This document shows positions 17,559 through 25,807 of a DNA stretch of 64,000 nt, piece after piece. The DNA lies in contig CAZATJ010000003.1 in NCBI GenBank assembly GCA_964488025.1, forward strand, positions 4,596 through 68,595, written 5' to 3'. The stretch comes from UBA1568 sp964488025 (GTDB lineage Bacteria; Patescibacteriota; Minisyncoccia; Moranbacterales; UBA1568). Each line of letters starts with the position of its first letter. The first letter of the stretch is position 1. The notes under the pieces were generated by a model. It did not search any database, had not been told where the DNA came from, and saw only the letters and a list, made by a program, of their open reading frames with translations. A program made the position numbers and the translations under genes.

Positions 17559-17963
17559 TTACTTGAGACAACTCGGAATGTAGCCACGTTTTTCAGCATC
17601 TTCTTTGGACGTGAAACAGACCCTGTTTTCCGACTTAATCCGTTTGGCAACGGCACACGTCGACAGATGGTATTTGTTCGAATTCTTACTTCCAACAAAA
17701 ACACAGTCGCGACTACTCTCTTTCGCCACTACCCGCTCGACAGGAGCTGTCTTTATCGGTGACTGAGCGCTTTCGGAGTTTCCCGATTCTAAGGTATTCT
17801 CCACCGGAACCGGTGGCAAGGTGAGTACCAAAGATCTTTCTTGTGTAGTACGCCCCTGAAGTAACCCGGCCTCAAAACAAAGAATGCCAACAAGAACGAT
17901 TCCGACCAATACCAGGAGCCGTTCTTTCTCTTCATCGAGCCACTTTTTGATACTTTCCTTCAT
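17559..17963 (-). CDS. Membrane-anchored protein with Ada-like zinc-binding domain
   Basis: 134 aa from ATG 17963 (MKESIKKWLDEEKERLL). One membrane helix (about residues 17-36, LLVLVGIVLVGILCFEAG) is followed by a linker rich in P, E and S. The C-terminal region reads FVGSKNSNKYHLSTCAVAKRI..VCFTSKEDAEKRGYIPSCLK. This resembles the small domain found in Ada and in secreted nucleases (YHxxxC, spaced cysteines, GYxPC-like end). Function unknown; the Zn-type fold is inferred from cysteine spacing. It is divergent from rpmA. Confidence 0.72.
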   Translation of the reverse strand: MKESIKKWLDEEKERLLVLVGIVLVGILCFEAGLLQGRTTQERSLVLTLPPVPVENTLESGNSESAQSPIKTAPVERVVAKESSRDCVFVGSKNSNKYHLSTCAVAKRIKSENRVCFTSKEDAEKRGYIPSCLK

Positions 17964-17984
17964 GAGATTCAATCGTATCCCCAG

Positions 17985-18012
17985 TTGACAAAACTGACAG
18001 CTGTGATATACT
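17985..18012 (+). promoter_or_regulatory. rpmA promoter
   Basis: TTGACA (17985-17990), 16-base spacer, TATACT (18007-18012). The leader is about 45 bases with no SD near the ATG. Confidence 0.82.
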
Positions 18013-18062
18013 CCCTCTACAGTATATCGCAATTTTCCTAATGTGTAAGCTCCTATACGGTT

Positions 18063-18359
18063 ATGGCAACCAGAAAAGCAGGTGGATCAACCGCCCTCGG
18101 CCGTGATTCCATTTCTAAACGTCTCGGCGTCAAGATTTTCGGCAATCAGGCAGTTTCCGTCGGTAACATCATTATTCGCCAGCGTGGCACCCAATTCCAC
18201 CCAGGAAAGAACGTGAAGCAGGGCGAGGATGATACGCTCTTCTCAATGGTGAATGGTTTCGTGGAGTTTCAAGCTCGCAAGGTCAAGGATTTTACCGGCA
18301 AGATTGTTTCGCGGACATTCGTGAACGTCACCTCGGAAAAAAAGAAGGAACAGAACTAG
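18063..18359 (+). CDS. rpmA: Ribosomal protein bL27
   Basis: Large-subunit protein near the peptidyl-transferase centre. Starts MATRKAGGSTALGRDSISKRLGVKIFGNQ, the conserved N-terminal arm, and continues GNIIIRQRGTQFHPGKNVKQGEDDTLF. There is no N-terminal extension of the Firmicutes cleaved type. 98 aa with a lysine-rich tail. Monocistronic, with its own promoter and a bidirectional terminator shared with pyrG. Confidence 0.98.
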   Translation: MATRKAGGSTALGRDSISKRLGVKIFGNQAVSVGNIIIRQRGTQFHPGKNVKQGEDDTLFSMVNGFVEFQARKVKDFTGKIVSRTFVNVTSEKKKEQN

Positions 18360-18377
18360 CTTTTTTCGAAACACTCT

Positions 18378-18410
18378 AAAAACACCCCAAACTTGTTGAA
18401 GGGTGTTTTT
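18378..18410. terminator. Bidirectional terminator between rpmA and pyrG
   Basis: AAAAACACCC pairs with GGGTGTTTTT across a 13-base loop. A-run and T-run on either side make it work for both converging genes. Confidence 0.9.
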
Positions 18411-18423
18411 TGTTACTTGTTTT

Positions 18424-20076
18424 CTATCTTTTTTTCTTGCACGCTTCAAGGAAGGCGACGAAGAGCGGGTGCGGATGAAGCAGAGAAGATTGGAACTCCG
18501 GGTGGAACTGCGTAGCCAGAAAGAAAGGGTGCTGTTCTTTTGGAAGTTCGGCGATTTCCATCAGGATACCATCAGGAGAAGTCGCCGAAAAAATCATCCC
18601 AGCCTCCCTGAGCCGTTCGACATACTCAGGGTTTACTTCGTATCGATGGCGATGGCGCTCTAGGATATTTGTTATCCCATAGGCTTTGGCGGCCAGTGTT
18701 TTCGGTACGATTCTTGCCGCATAATGACCGAGACGCATAGTAGCACCGTAATTCTTCTTTCGAAGATTCTCTTTCTGCTCCGGCATGATATCGACTACCG
18801 GATAAGGGGTCTTCTGATTAACTTCAGTGGTATGGGCCTCGGTCAGCCCGACGACATGACGGGCGTATTCGATAACGGCCAGCTGCATTCCATAGCATAG
18901 TCCGAAATAAGGAATCTTATTTTTACGACAAAATTCTATAGCATTAATTTTCCCCTCTATTCCACGGCTACCGAACCCGCCTGGGATCAGGATGCCGTCG
19001 TATTTTTTCAGTATTTTCAAATGTTTGGCACTCCCTTCGAAATCCGTACTGTCAATCCAGGTGAGTTCCGCCCTACGCCCCACCGCGCAGGCTGCGGCTT
19101 TCAGCGCTTCGATAACGCTGATGTAAGCATCAGAAAGAACAAAATCCCCCGTTTTGAAGTATTTTCCGACAATACCGATCTTCACCGTTTTCTTGGCTGC
19201 CCTGATTCGGCGGACTTGTTTCTCCCAAGATCCCAATCCTATGGCTTTTTTCGTCTTGAGACTGAGTTTTTGGAGAAGAATATCACCCAAATGATCCTTT
19301 TCAAAATTCACCGGAACATCGTAAATGCTCTCTACGTCCGGAGCGCTGATGACATCTTCTCGGTGAACATTGCAGAAAACAGCAATCTTTTCCTTGCGTT
19401 TCTCATCGAGCGGCCGATCAGCTCGAGCAATGATGATATCTGGCTGAATACCTGTCCCGTTGAGCGTGCGCACGGCATGCTGGGTCGGTTTGGTCTTCAT
19501 TTCTCCGACTTTGGAGGGTGTGGGGATATAGCTCACGATAGCCGTGATGACATCTTCCGGATTTTCGATCTTGAGCATGCGGATAGCTTCCAAAAAAAGA
19601 ATATTTTCATATTCCCCGACGGTGCCCCCGATTTCGATGATAGCGATATCGGCATCGGCCCGAAGAACAGCTCGTTTGATCCGACTGATTACTTCCAACG
19701 GAATATGAGGCACCACCTGGACACAGCGACCCGCATATTCGAGATTGCGTTCCTTTTCAATGACCGTCTTATAGACCAGTCCGGTCGTCATATAATTATC
19801 CCGGGTGAGTTCAATATTCAGGAATCGCTCATAATTTCCCATGTCCTGGTCGGTCTCATAGCCGTCTTTCAGAACGAACACCTCTCCATGCTCTGTTGGG
19901 TTCATGGTTCCGGCATCAACATTGATATAGGGATCGATCTTGAGGGCCGTGACTTTGAAACCTCTCGACTGCAGAATTTTTCCAATTGACGAAGTGGCAA
20001 TACCCTTACCAACACCGCTCATCACCCCACCAACCACAAAAATATATTTTGTCTGCCTCATTTTTTGTTTCGTCAT
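18424..20076 (-). CDS. pyrG: CTP synthase
   Basis: Makes CTP from UTP with glutamine as nitrogen donor. The N-terminal synthetase domain starts YIFVVGGVMSGVGKGIATSSIGKIL and contains KIDPYINVDAGTMNPTEHGEVFVL. The C-terminal class I glutamine amidotransferase domain holds GGFGSRGIEGK, the nucleophile Cys in PYFGLCYGMQLAVIE and HPEFQS. 550 aa, normal length. ATG 20061 (MRQTKYIF) is an alternative start. Converges on rpmA. Confidence 0.98.
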   Translation of the reverse strand: MTKQKMRQTKYIFVVGGVMSGVGKGIATSSIGKILQSRGFKVTALKIDPYINVDAGTMNPTEHGEVFVLKDGYETDQDMGNYERFLNIELTRDNYMTTGLVYKTVIEKERNLEYAGRCVQVVPHIPLEVISRIKRAVLRADADIAIIEIGGTVGEYENILFLEAIRMLKIENPEDVITAIVSYIPTPSKVGEMKTKPTQHAVRTLNGTGIQPDIIIARADRPLDEKRKEKIAVFCNVHREDVISAPDVESIYDVPVNFEKDHLGDILLQKLSLKTKKAIGLGSWEKQVRRIRAAKKTVKIGIVGKYFKTGDFVLSDAYISVIEALKAAACAVGRRAELTWIDSTDFEGSAKHLKILKKYDGILIPGGFGSRGIEGKINAIEFCRKNKIPYFGLCYGMQLAVIEYARHVVGLTEAHTTEVNQKTPYPVVDIMPEQKENLRKKNYGATMRLGHYAARIVPKTLAAKAYGITNILERHRHRYEVNPEYVERLREAGMIFSATSPDGILMEIAELPKEQHPFFLATQFHPEFQSSLLHPHPLFVAFLEACKKKR

Positions 20077-20102
20077 AACTTCATCAATAGATGGTTTACA
20101 GA

Positions 20103-20141
20103 GAAAGAGCCGCTACCAGTGGTGATTGGAGGGCGGCTCTT
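20103..20141 (-). terminator. rplI terminator
   Basis: AAAGAGCCGC / GCGGCTCTTT, a perfect 10-bp stem with an 18-base loop, T-rich on the minus strand. It lies about 20 bases after rplI and could also insulate pyrG. Confidence 0.85.
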
Positions 20142-20162
20142 TGAAAGTTACTCGTCTTCGAA

Positions 20163-20603
20163 CTATTCCGCTTCTATCACAAGCTCGAAAGAAGCCTTCA
20201 CGCCATGACCGAAGTCAGCCAAAAGGGGAAATGTTCCCACTTCTTTGAACGCTTTTTCAAGCACGAGCACATGCTTATCCACCTTGATTCCCAGAGCTTC
20301 TAGGGCAGCGACGACTTCTTCACGTCCCACAGAACCGAAAAGTTTTCCCTTTTCAGACTTGCTTTTGATTACCACTTTCTTGCCGGAAAGTGCTGTCGCT
20401 GTCGCGCGACTTTCTTCAACAGCCTGCGTCGCTTCCTCCTTGTGTTTCGCTACGAACCGTTCCGCCTGTTTCAGCGCACCTGGCGTCGCCAAATCAGCCA
20501 ATCCCTCCGGGAGGAGATAATTAAATCCGTACCCATCCTTCACTTCCTTGATGTCCAGAGCTTTTCCCAGACCCCTCACATCTTCCAAAAGAATCACTTT
20601 CAT
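20163..20603 (-). CDS. rplI: Ribosomal protein bL9
   Basis: Two-domain large-subunit protein. The N-domain begins MKVILLEDVRGLGKALDIKEVKDGYGFNYLLP. A long connecting helix (LKQAERFVAKHKEEATQAVEESRA) leads to a C-domain with GKLFGSVGREEVVAAL. 146 aa from ATG 20603, normal length; a second ATG nine bases upstream is possible. bL9 is reported missing from some CPR lineages, so its presence is a weak taxonomic hint toward Parcubacteria-type genomes. Confidence 0.96.
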   Translation of the reverse strand: MKVILLEDVRGLGKALDIKEVKDGYGFNYLLPEGLADLATPGALKQAERFVAKHKEEATQAVEESRATATALSGKKVVIKSKSEKGKLFGSVGREEVVAALEALGIKVDKHVLVLEKAFKEVGTFPLLADFGHGVKASFELVIEAE

Positions 20604-20632
20604 ATCTCGCACATATACCTATTACTCATGCG

Positions 20633-20661
20633 AGTGTAGCCCATTCGCAGTTTTTTGGCAA
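20633..20661 (-). promoter_or_regulatory. rplI promoter
   Basis: Minus strand TTGCCA (20661-20656), 17-base spacer, TACACT (20638-20633). Confidence 0.8.
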
Positions 20662-20717
20662 GCGACAGCTTGAGCGATATTTTTTTAAAAAAATGATCTG
20701 AAAATATCCAACATTGA

Positions 20718-20747
20718 TTGTTCGGGAGTCATTTTTTGTGTTATAAT
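20718..20747 (+). promoter_or_regulatory. Promoter of the GH130 pair
   Basis: TTGTTC (20718-20723), 18-base spacer and TATAAT (20742-20747) with extended TGT before the -10. Confidence 0.72.
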
Positions 20748-20776
20748 AATAATGAAAATTCAGAATAAAATTAAAA

Positions 20777-22663
20777 ATGCTCCCCATAAAAAACTATCAG
20801 GGTTTATTAGTCTTCGAAAGAAAGGATAAGGTGCATCTTTTTTGGCGTTCGACCGAAAAATCCGTTCCCGGTATTTTTTCCGTGGAAAGCAACGATGGTA
20901 AGAAGTTCAAAAAACACGCTTCTTTCACGGCCCTCTTCCGTGCCGATGGCACCAAAACAATTCTCGGCAATGCTCCAGCTCTCCGCGCCAGTACTCTCGG
21001 TACCAAAACAGTTCTTTTTTTTATCGACAACAACAATCAGGGAGTCCTCGCCACCATACGACGAGGCGATTCATGGGATATCGCGGCTGAAATACCCCTG
21101 TTCCGCAGCCCGACTGTTTTCGTCAAGCTCCCAGCTAAGGCTGGGAAAAAGCCTGTTGTTATCGCTTTTTCTGCCCGTAACAGCAAGACAATCTTTCAGG
21201 CTCATGCTTCCGACATACTGAAACATTTCCGAGATGTCGGAGATGTCCTCGAAGCGAAACGGGGCGCCTTCGATACTTCCACCCTCCTTCCGCTCTCTGC
21301 CGAAGTCATTCCTCAGGGGATACTACTTGTTTATTCAGCCAAAAATCCAGCTGGAAAATTAACAGTCGGAGCCGCTCTTTTTGATCGGGAGCATCCCAAA
21401 AAACTTCTCTGGCGGAGCGAAAGAGCTCTTTGGGAGGCGCCAGTGAAAACATCATCGGATACTACTGTACTCGGCGGCGTTTCCATCGGAAAATACTTTT
21501 TCATCTACATTCAGTCTCGAGGGAAACCCATCGAATGTTTCCCTATCGCCCGTTACTGGGAAACGATTGCCAAAAATGAGCCAAATAAGCTCGTACTGCC
21601 CCGACGCAAGAAGGGTATACGCATACCACTCGAGCGCTCCCTGGCAAATCCGGTTCTGGAACCCATCACTAAAAATTCCTGGGAGGCGTTCGCCACGTTC
21701 AATCCGGCCGCCCTATGCCTCGATGATCGGGTACACCTTCTCTATCGTGCCCAAGGGTATGATGGACTTTCTGTCCTGGGGTATGCTTCGAGCTCCGATG
21801 GCATCCACATCGATGAGAGGCACAGTCATCCAGCATTTATTTCTTCCCGCCCCTTCGACATCAAAGAATCCACAGCCCGTAAGAGCGCTCATCCTTATGT
21901 TTCCGGAGGCGGTACTAGCGGCTGTGAAGATCCTCGCCTCGTAGCGATTGACGGCTCCATATATCTCATCTATATCGCCTTTGACGGAAACAACCCACCC
22001 GGTGTCGCCCTCTCCTATATCTCGAAAGCGAACTTTCTCGCAAAACACTGGAAATGGTCTCAACCAAGACTCATTTCACAACCCCGGCAAATTCAAAAAA
22101 ACTGGGTATTGTTCCCAGAAAAAATAAACGGCAAGTATGCCATACTTCACGGCTTGAGCCCGAAAATACGAATCGAATACGTCGATGATCCGAAAAAACT
22201 CGGTCATGGAAATCATGTCGAAAGCCTCTCTTCCCACGGTGGAGGCGGCTATATCGAATCAAAACGCCTCAATGCCTGGGATAACATTGTCCGAGGTGTC
22301 GGGGCTCCACCGCTCAAAACAAAGTATGGCTGGCTTATCTTCTATCACGGCATGGATATGCGTGATCCGGGAAAATACAAGGTCGGCGCCATGCTTCTTG
22401 ACCTTGAACACCCGGAAAACATTCTCTACCGCGCCGTAGAGCCGGTACTCGAACCGGAAACGGATTATGAAAACAACGGACATAAACGGGGCGTCATCTA
22501 TGTCTGCGGCGCCGTAATCAAAGGGAAGAAACTTCTCGTCTACTATGGTGCCGCCGATCGCACCTCAGCTGTCGCTTCGTCCGATCTTGAGACGTTCTTG
22601 CAAGACCTCCTCAAAAACAAAACACCCGTTCTCCAAAAAATGAACGTCACCAAGAAATCTTAA
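20777..22663 (+). CDS. GH130-type glycoside phosphorylase-like protein (one intact module)
   Basis: 628 aa. The C-terminal half (about residues 290-600) carries the GH130 pattern: NPVLEPITKNSWEAFATFNPAALCLDDRVHLLYRAQGYD, GCEDPRLVAIDGSIYLIY (the catalytic Asp of the family is in EDPR, here 384-387), and GAPPLKTKYGWLIFYHGM. The N-terminal half shows similar beta strands but no EDPR motif, so it looks like a degenerate second module. GH130 enzymes phosphorolyse or synthesise beta-mannosides. Followed after 10 bases by a related gene, surely one operon. No SD. Confidence 0.85.
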   Translation: MLPIKNYQGLLVFERKDKVHLFWRSTEKSVPGIFSVESNDGKKFKKHASFTALFRADGTKTILGNAPALRASTLGTKTVLFFIDNNNQGVLATIRRGDSWDIAAEIPLFRSPTVFVKLPAKAGKKPVVIAFSARNSKTIFQAHASDILKHFRDVGDVLEAKRGAFDTSTLLPLSAEVIPQGILLVYSAKNPAGKLTVGAALFDREHPKKLLWRSERALWEAPVKTSSDTTVLGGVSIGKYFFIYIQSRGKPIECFPIARYWETIAKNEPNKLVLPRRKKGIRIPLERSLANPVLEPITKNSWEAFATFNPAALCLDDRVHLLYRAQGYDGLSVLGYASSSDGIHIDERHSHPAFISSRPFDIKESTARKSAHPYVSGGGTSGCEDPRLVAIDGSIYLIYIAFDGNNPPGVALSYISKANFLAKHWKWSQPRLISQPRQIQKNWVLFPEKINGKYAILHGLSPKIRIEYVDDPKKLGHGNHVESLSSHGGGGYIESKRLNAWDNIVRGVGAPPLKTKYGWLIFYHGMDMRDPGKYKVGAMLLDLEHPENILYRAVEPVLEPETDYENNGHKRGVIYVCGAVIKGKKLLVYYGAADRTSAVASSDLETFLQDLLKNKTPVLQKMNVTKKS

Positions 22664-22673
22664 TCATCACCCT

Positions 22674-24599
22674 ATGTCTTTTTTCAAGCGATCATTCGAA
22701 AATCCGATACTCGTCCCTCAGAGTGACCTGCCCTGGGAACTTGATGGCGCCTTTAATGGCTGTCCTATCCGCGAAAAAGGCAAGACTCGACTCTTTTATC
22801 GAGCCCAATCCCTGCCGCTGCTTCATGAGGATGGTCCATGGCTTTCCATCTCTTCTATCGGTCAAACAGAAAGCCAAGACGGTATCCATTTCAAGCAGCA
22901 CCGACCCTTTATCGAGCCAGAACTGCCGTGGGAACGTTTCGGGTGCGAAGATCCGCGCATTACCAAGTGCGACGGTAAATACTACCTTTTCTACACGGCA
23001 CTTTCTGAATTTCCTTTCCGTGCCGAAGGTATTTCCGTGGGTCTCGCCATCACTAAAGACTTCAAACGCGTAGAAAAACATCACATCACACCTTTCAATG
23101 CTAAGGCCATGACACTTTTCCCTGAACGCATCAATGGAAAACTCTGGGCCATCCTTTCTGCCAACACTGACCGACCGCCCTCCACGATCGCACTCGCATC
23201 GTTCGATCAAGAATCCGATCTCTGGGATACGGAACGTTGGCATACCTGGTATAAAAATCTTGAAAAACACGGTCTCGAACTGAGCCGAAACGATGAAGAT
23301 CACGTCGAAATCGGGGCACCGCCTATCAAAACAAAAGAAGGCTGGCTCCTGCTCTATTCCTATATTCAGAAATACCACTCGCCGAATCCCATTTTTACCG
23401 TCGAGGCGATATTGCTCGCGCTCGATAATCCGAAAAAAATCATCGCTCGCACCAGTGCTCCACTTCTCGTTCCGGAGGAAGAATACGAATACTATGGCAA
23501 AGTAAAAGATATCGTGTTTCCGAGTGGCGCGGTCGTCCGCGGCGACACTATCTTTCTCTACTACGGCGCAGCTGATACTACCACATGCGTGGCAACAGGC
23601 AGCCTGAAAAAACTCCTCGAATCTATGCTGGAGAAGAAGGACCAGCGCCCCACCTTCAGCCGTTATCGAAAAAACCCCATTCTCGAACCTATTGCAAAAC
23701 ACGATTGGGAAGCCAAAGGGGTCTTTAATCCTGCTGCCGTCGATGTCGACGGAAAAGTTCATATCCTGTATCGCGCCGTTTCAGAAGATGATACCTCGGT
23801 GTTCGGTTATGCCGAAAGCAAGAATGGTTTCAAAATTTCAAAACGACTCCCGGATCCGGTCTATATGCCACGAGCTCCCTTCGAACAGAAACAGGCTCCG
23901 GGAAATTCCGGGGTCGAAGATCCCCGACTGACCCGTTTCGGTGACACCTACTACATGCTCTATACGGCCGTCGATGCAGTCACACCTCCACGGGTAGCCC
24001 TCACGACTATTTCGGCTAATGATTTTCTGGCTGGACAGTTTAATGCGTTTAGTCCGCCAGTGCTCATCTCCCAACCCAATATTGATGATAAAGACGCCTG
24101 CCTTTTCCCTGAAAAAATCGGTGGGAAATATGTCATTCTCCACCGTATCCAACCCGCTATCGATATCAATTTCCTTGATAGTCTCGATTATCTCGATGGA
24201 CAAACCGAATTTCTGACTCATCAGCCTTTCATTTTCCCGCGTCGCGGGATGTGGGACAGTCGAAAAATAGGTATCAACACTATCCCTCTGCGAACTGCCA
24301 AAGGCTGGCTTATCCTGTACCACGGCGTTTCAGAATACGACGGCCACTATCGTATCGGGGCCCTCCTTCTTGATTTGGAACACCCGGAACGGGTCATTGG
24401 CCGTAGCCGTTATCCCATTTTCAGCCCCGAAACGGATTATGAACGTGTCGGCGTCGTACCCAATGTCGTTTTTCCTTGCGGCGCCATCGTACGAAAAAGA
24501 AAGCTCATCACCTATTACGGCGGAGCTGATCGCGTCATCGGTGTTGCCAGCATTGATTTACCAAAACTCTTGAAGACACTGCTTGCTGACGGAGTATAG
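22674..24599 (+). CDS. Double-module GH130-type glycoside phosphorylase
   Basis: 641 aa made of two complete GH130-like modules. Module 1 (about 1-315) has NPILVPQSDLPWELDGAFNGC, GCEDPRITKCDGKYYLFYTA (EDPR 92-95) and APPIKTKEGWLLLYSY. Module 2 (about 325-640) has NPILEPIAKHDWEAKGVFNPAAV, GVEDPRLTRFGDTYYMLYTAV (EDPR 415-418) and PLRTAKGWLILYHGV. Each module ends with a PSGAVV/PCGAIV..YYGGAD stretch. A fused tandem pair of this kind is unusual; single-module enzymes are about 300-350 aa. Likely acts on mannose-containing oligosaccharides, inferred from family only. Confidence 0.88.
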   Translation: MSFFKRSFENPILVPQSDLPWELDGAFNGCPIREKGKTRLFYRAQSLPLLHEDGPWLSISSIGQTESQDGIHFKQHRPFIEPELPWERFGCEDPRITKCDGKYYLFYTALSEFPFRAEGISVGLAITKDFKRVEKHHITPFNAKAMTLFPERINGKLWAILSANTDRPPSTIALASFDQESDLWDTERWHTWYKNLEKHGLELSRNDEDHVEIGAPPIKTKEGWLLLYSYIQKYHSPNPIFTVEAILLALDNPKKIIARTSAPLLVPEEEYEYYGKVKDIVFPSGAVVRGDTIFLYYGAADTTTCVATGSLKKLLESMLEKKDQRPTFSRYRKNPILEPIAKHDWEAKGVFNPAAVDVDGKVHILYRAVSEDDTSVFGYAESKNGFKISKRLPDPVYMPRAPFEQKQAPGNSGVEDPRLTRFGDTYYMLYTAVDAVTPPRVALTTISANDFLAGQFNAFSPPVLISQPNIDDKDACLFPEKIGGKYVILHRIQPAIDINFLDSLDYLDGQTEFLTHQPFIFPRRGMWDSRKIGINTIPLRTAKGWLILYHGVSEYDGHYRIGALLLDLEHPERVIGRSRYPIFSPETDYERVGVVPNVVFPCGAIVRKRKLITYYGGADRVIGVASIDLPKLLKTLLADGV

Positions 24600-24617
24600 A
24601 AAAGACTAAAACAGTAA

Positions 24618-24649
24618 AAGAGGCCCCACTTCAAGGGACCTCTTTTTTG
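24618..24649 (+). terminator. Terminator of the GH130 operon
   Basis: AAAGAGG.CCC pairs with GGG.CCTCTTT around a short loop, followed by TTT. 19 bases after the stop codon. Confidence 0.88.
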
Positions 24650-24650
24650 G

Positions 24651-24737
24651 TGGACCACATCCTACTCAGTTGGAACTGTATTATAGCAGAACTCTCGGCT
24701 TGGCAGGAACTCGGCATGGCTATTGAGCAGGCTCAGC
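24651..24737. repeat. Copy A of an 87-bp imperfect direct repeat
   Basis: Same orientation as 25690-25776, about 83% identical by hand alignment (15 mismatches). On the minus strand it contains an extended -10 (TGCTATAAT). Copies A and B bracket the two-gene cassette 24745-25670. Confidence 0.8.
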
Positions 24738-24744
24738 CAACGCA

Positions 24745-25206
24745 TTAAACTAAAGATAGGTCGCCACTGATGATCTGAGGATGCATTCCAAGAATCTCTT
24801 GTTTGTAGGACAGCTCAGACGATACTGGATTTAAAATATAGATCTTCTTCTTCAAATAGAAAGCGACTCCGATTTCAATCAAAGTATTACCACCGACATA
24901 ACCGTTAATACCTCTTTTTTCGTGGTTGACGACCAAAATTCCATCACACCAGTCAATTTTTTCATAATGATCATTAATAGCCCCTTCTTTCATATTCCAA
25001 ATCTTGTGTCCTACTGGAAACGCATCAATACCACCATTCTGTTCAATGTATTGACCGAAATAAACTTTCTTGCCACCCCCAAATTCTTTCGGTACTTCGA
25101 GAGCAAGTTCTGGAATTTTGACTTCGTGACCTTGTTTTACTAGTTCGTCTCTAGCTGATTCCATTTCTTTATAAAATCCAATGCTACCGCAAATTGTTAT
25201 TTTCAT
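24745..25206 (-). CDS. Nucleoside 2-deoxyribosyltransferase-like protein
   Basis: 153 aa, Rossmann-type. Starts MKITICGSIGFYKEMESARDELVKQGHEVKIPE. The middle has NHEKRGINGYVGGNTLIEIGVAFYLKKKIYIL, where the conserved acidic residue (IEIG) and GGNT resemble the deoxyribosyltransferase/DUF4406 group. Such proteins cleave or exchange the N-glycosidic bond of nucleosides or act on damaged nucleotides. The exact substrate is unknown. Pairs with the NUDIX gene 2 bases upstream, suggesting nucleotide sanitation. Base use is more AT-rich than its neighbours. Confidence 0.75.
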   Translation of the reverse strand: MKITICGSIGFYKEMESARDELVKQGHEVKIPELALEVPKEFGGGKKVYFGQYIEQNGGIDAFPVGHKIWNMKEGAINDHYEKIDWCDGILVVNHEKRGINGYVGGNTLIEIGVAFYLKKKIYILNPVSSELSYKQEILGMHPQIISGDLSLV

Positions 25207-25208
25207 AA

Positions 25209-25670
25209 TTAAATAATTTTAAGTTCTTTCAACCACTCATACCAAACCGGCTCAAGCCCAGGCGATTTCTCCCAATCATCGTGGCTGATATCTCCACGAA
25301 CATACTCCTCAGTTTTGACTGCGAGTAGTAATAAATCATCTTTTTTACAAAAAATCGCCTGCTTTGTTTCGTCATTACTTCTTTTTACCTCGCCAAAGAC
25401 TTCAATCTGATAGATTTTCCAATAGTGCCAACTTCCACCTTCGCGCCTACAAATGTTTTCTTTTCGTCCCTCAGTTAAAAGTTTTATATTCTGTGCCTCC
25501 AGTCCGACCTCCTCCTCTAACTCTCTTTTTGCTGATTCTTCAAAAGAATTATCTCCATCAATATGGCCAGCTGGTGGCGCAAAACCAAATGGCGGTTTTT
25601 TCCTTTCTATAAGCAATAAACTACCCTCTCTCCAAACTAACATTCCTACACTGGTATGATCACATTTCAT
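25209..25670 (-). CDS. NUDIX hydrolase
   Basis: 153 aa. Nudix box spans GHIDGDNSFEESAKRELEEEV followed by GL. The REL-EE-GL core is intact but the first conserved Glu of GX5E is Asn here. A conserved WHYWKIYQIEVFGE strand follows. It would hydrolyse a nucleoside diphosphate derivative. It starts the two-gene cassette flanked by 87-bp repeats; copy B at 25690-25776 supplies a plausible promoter. AAGGAG lies near its start (plus 25671-25676 reads as GTCTCCTT on the minus strand). Confidence 0.88.
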   Translation of the reverse strand: MKCDHTSVGMLVWREGSLLLIERKKPPFGFAPPAGHIDGDNSFEESAKRELEEEVGLEAQNIKLLTEGRKENICRREGGSWHYWKIYQIEVFGEVKRSNDETKQAIFCKKDDLLLLAVKTEEYVRGDISHDDWEKSPGLEPVWYEWLKELKII

Positions 25671-25689
25671 AAGGAGACTTGATAATTTT

Positions 25690-25776
25690 GTGGACTACCT
25701 CCTACTCAATTGGAACTCTATCATAGCAGAACTGCGGGATTGGCAGGAATTGGGGATGGCTATAGAACAGGCTCGG
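25690..25776. repeat. Copy B of the 87-bp imperfect direct repeat
   Basis: On the minus strand it holds TGCTATGAT (extended -10) with CTGCCA 15 bases upstream, so it is probably the promoter region of the NUDIX gene at 25670. Copy A is the homologous stretch at the other end of the cassette. Confidence 0.8.
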
Positions 25777-25807
25777 GCAGGGTAGCTTTCCTACTTCCTC
25801 TACCATT

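Noticed and set aside
24651..24737. Short GTG-started peptides in both 87-bp repeats (VDHILLSWN.. and VDYLLLNWN..)
   Set aside because: Mismatches between the copies are not biased to third codon positions, and the minus-strand promoter explains the conservation better.
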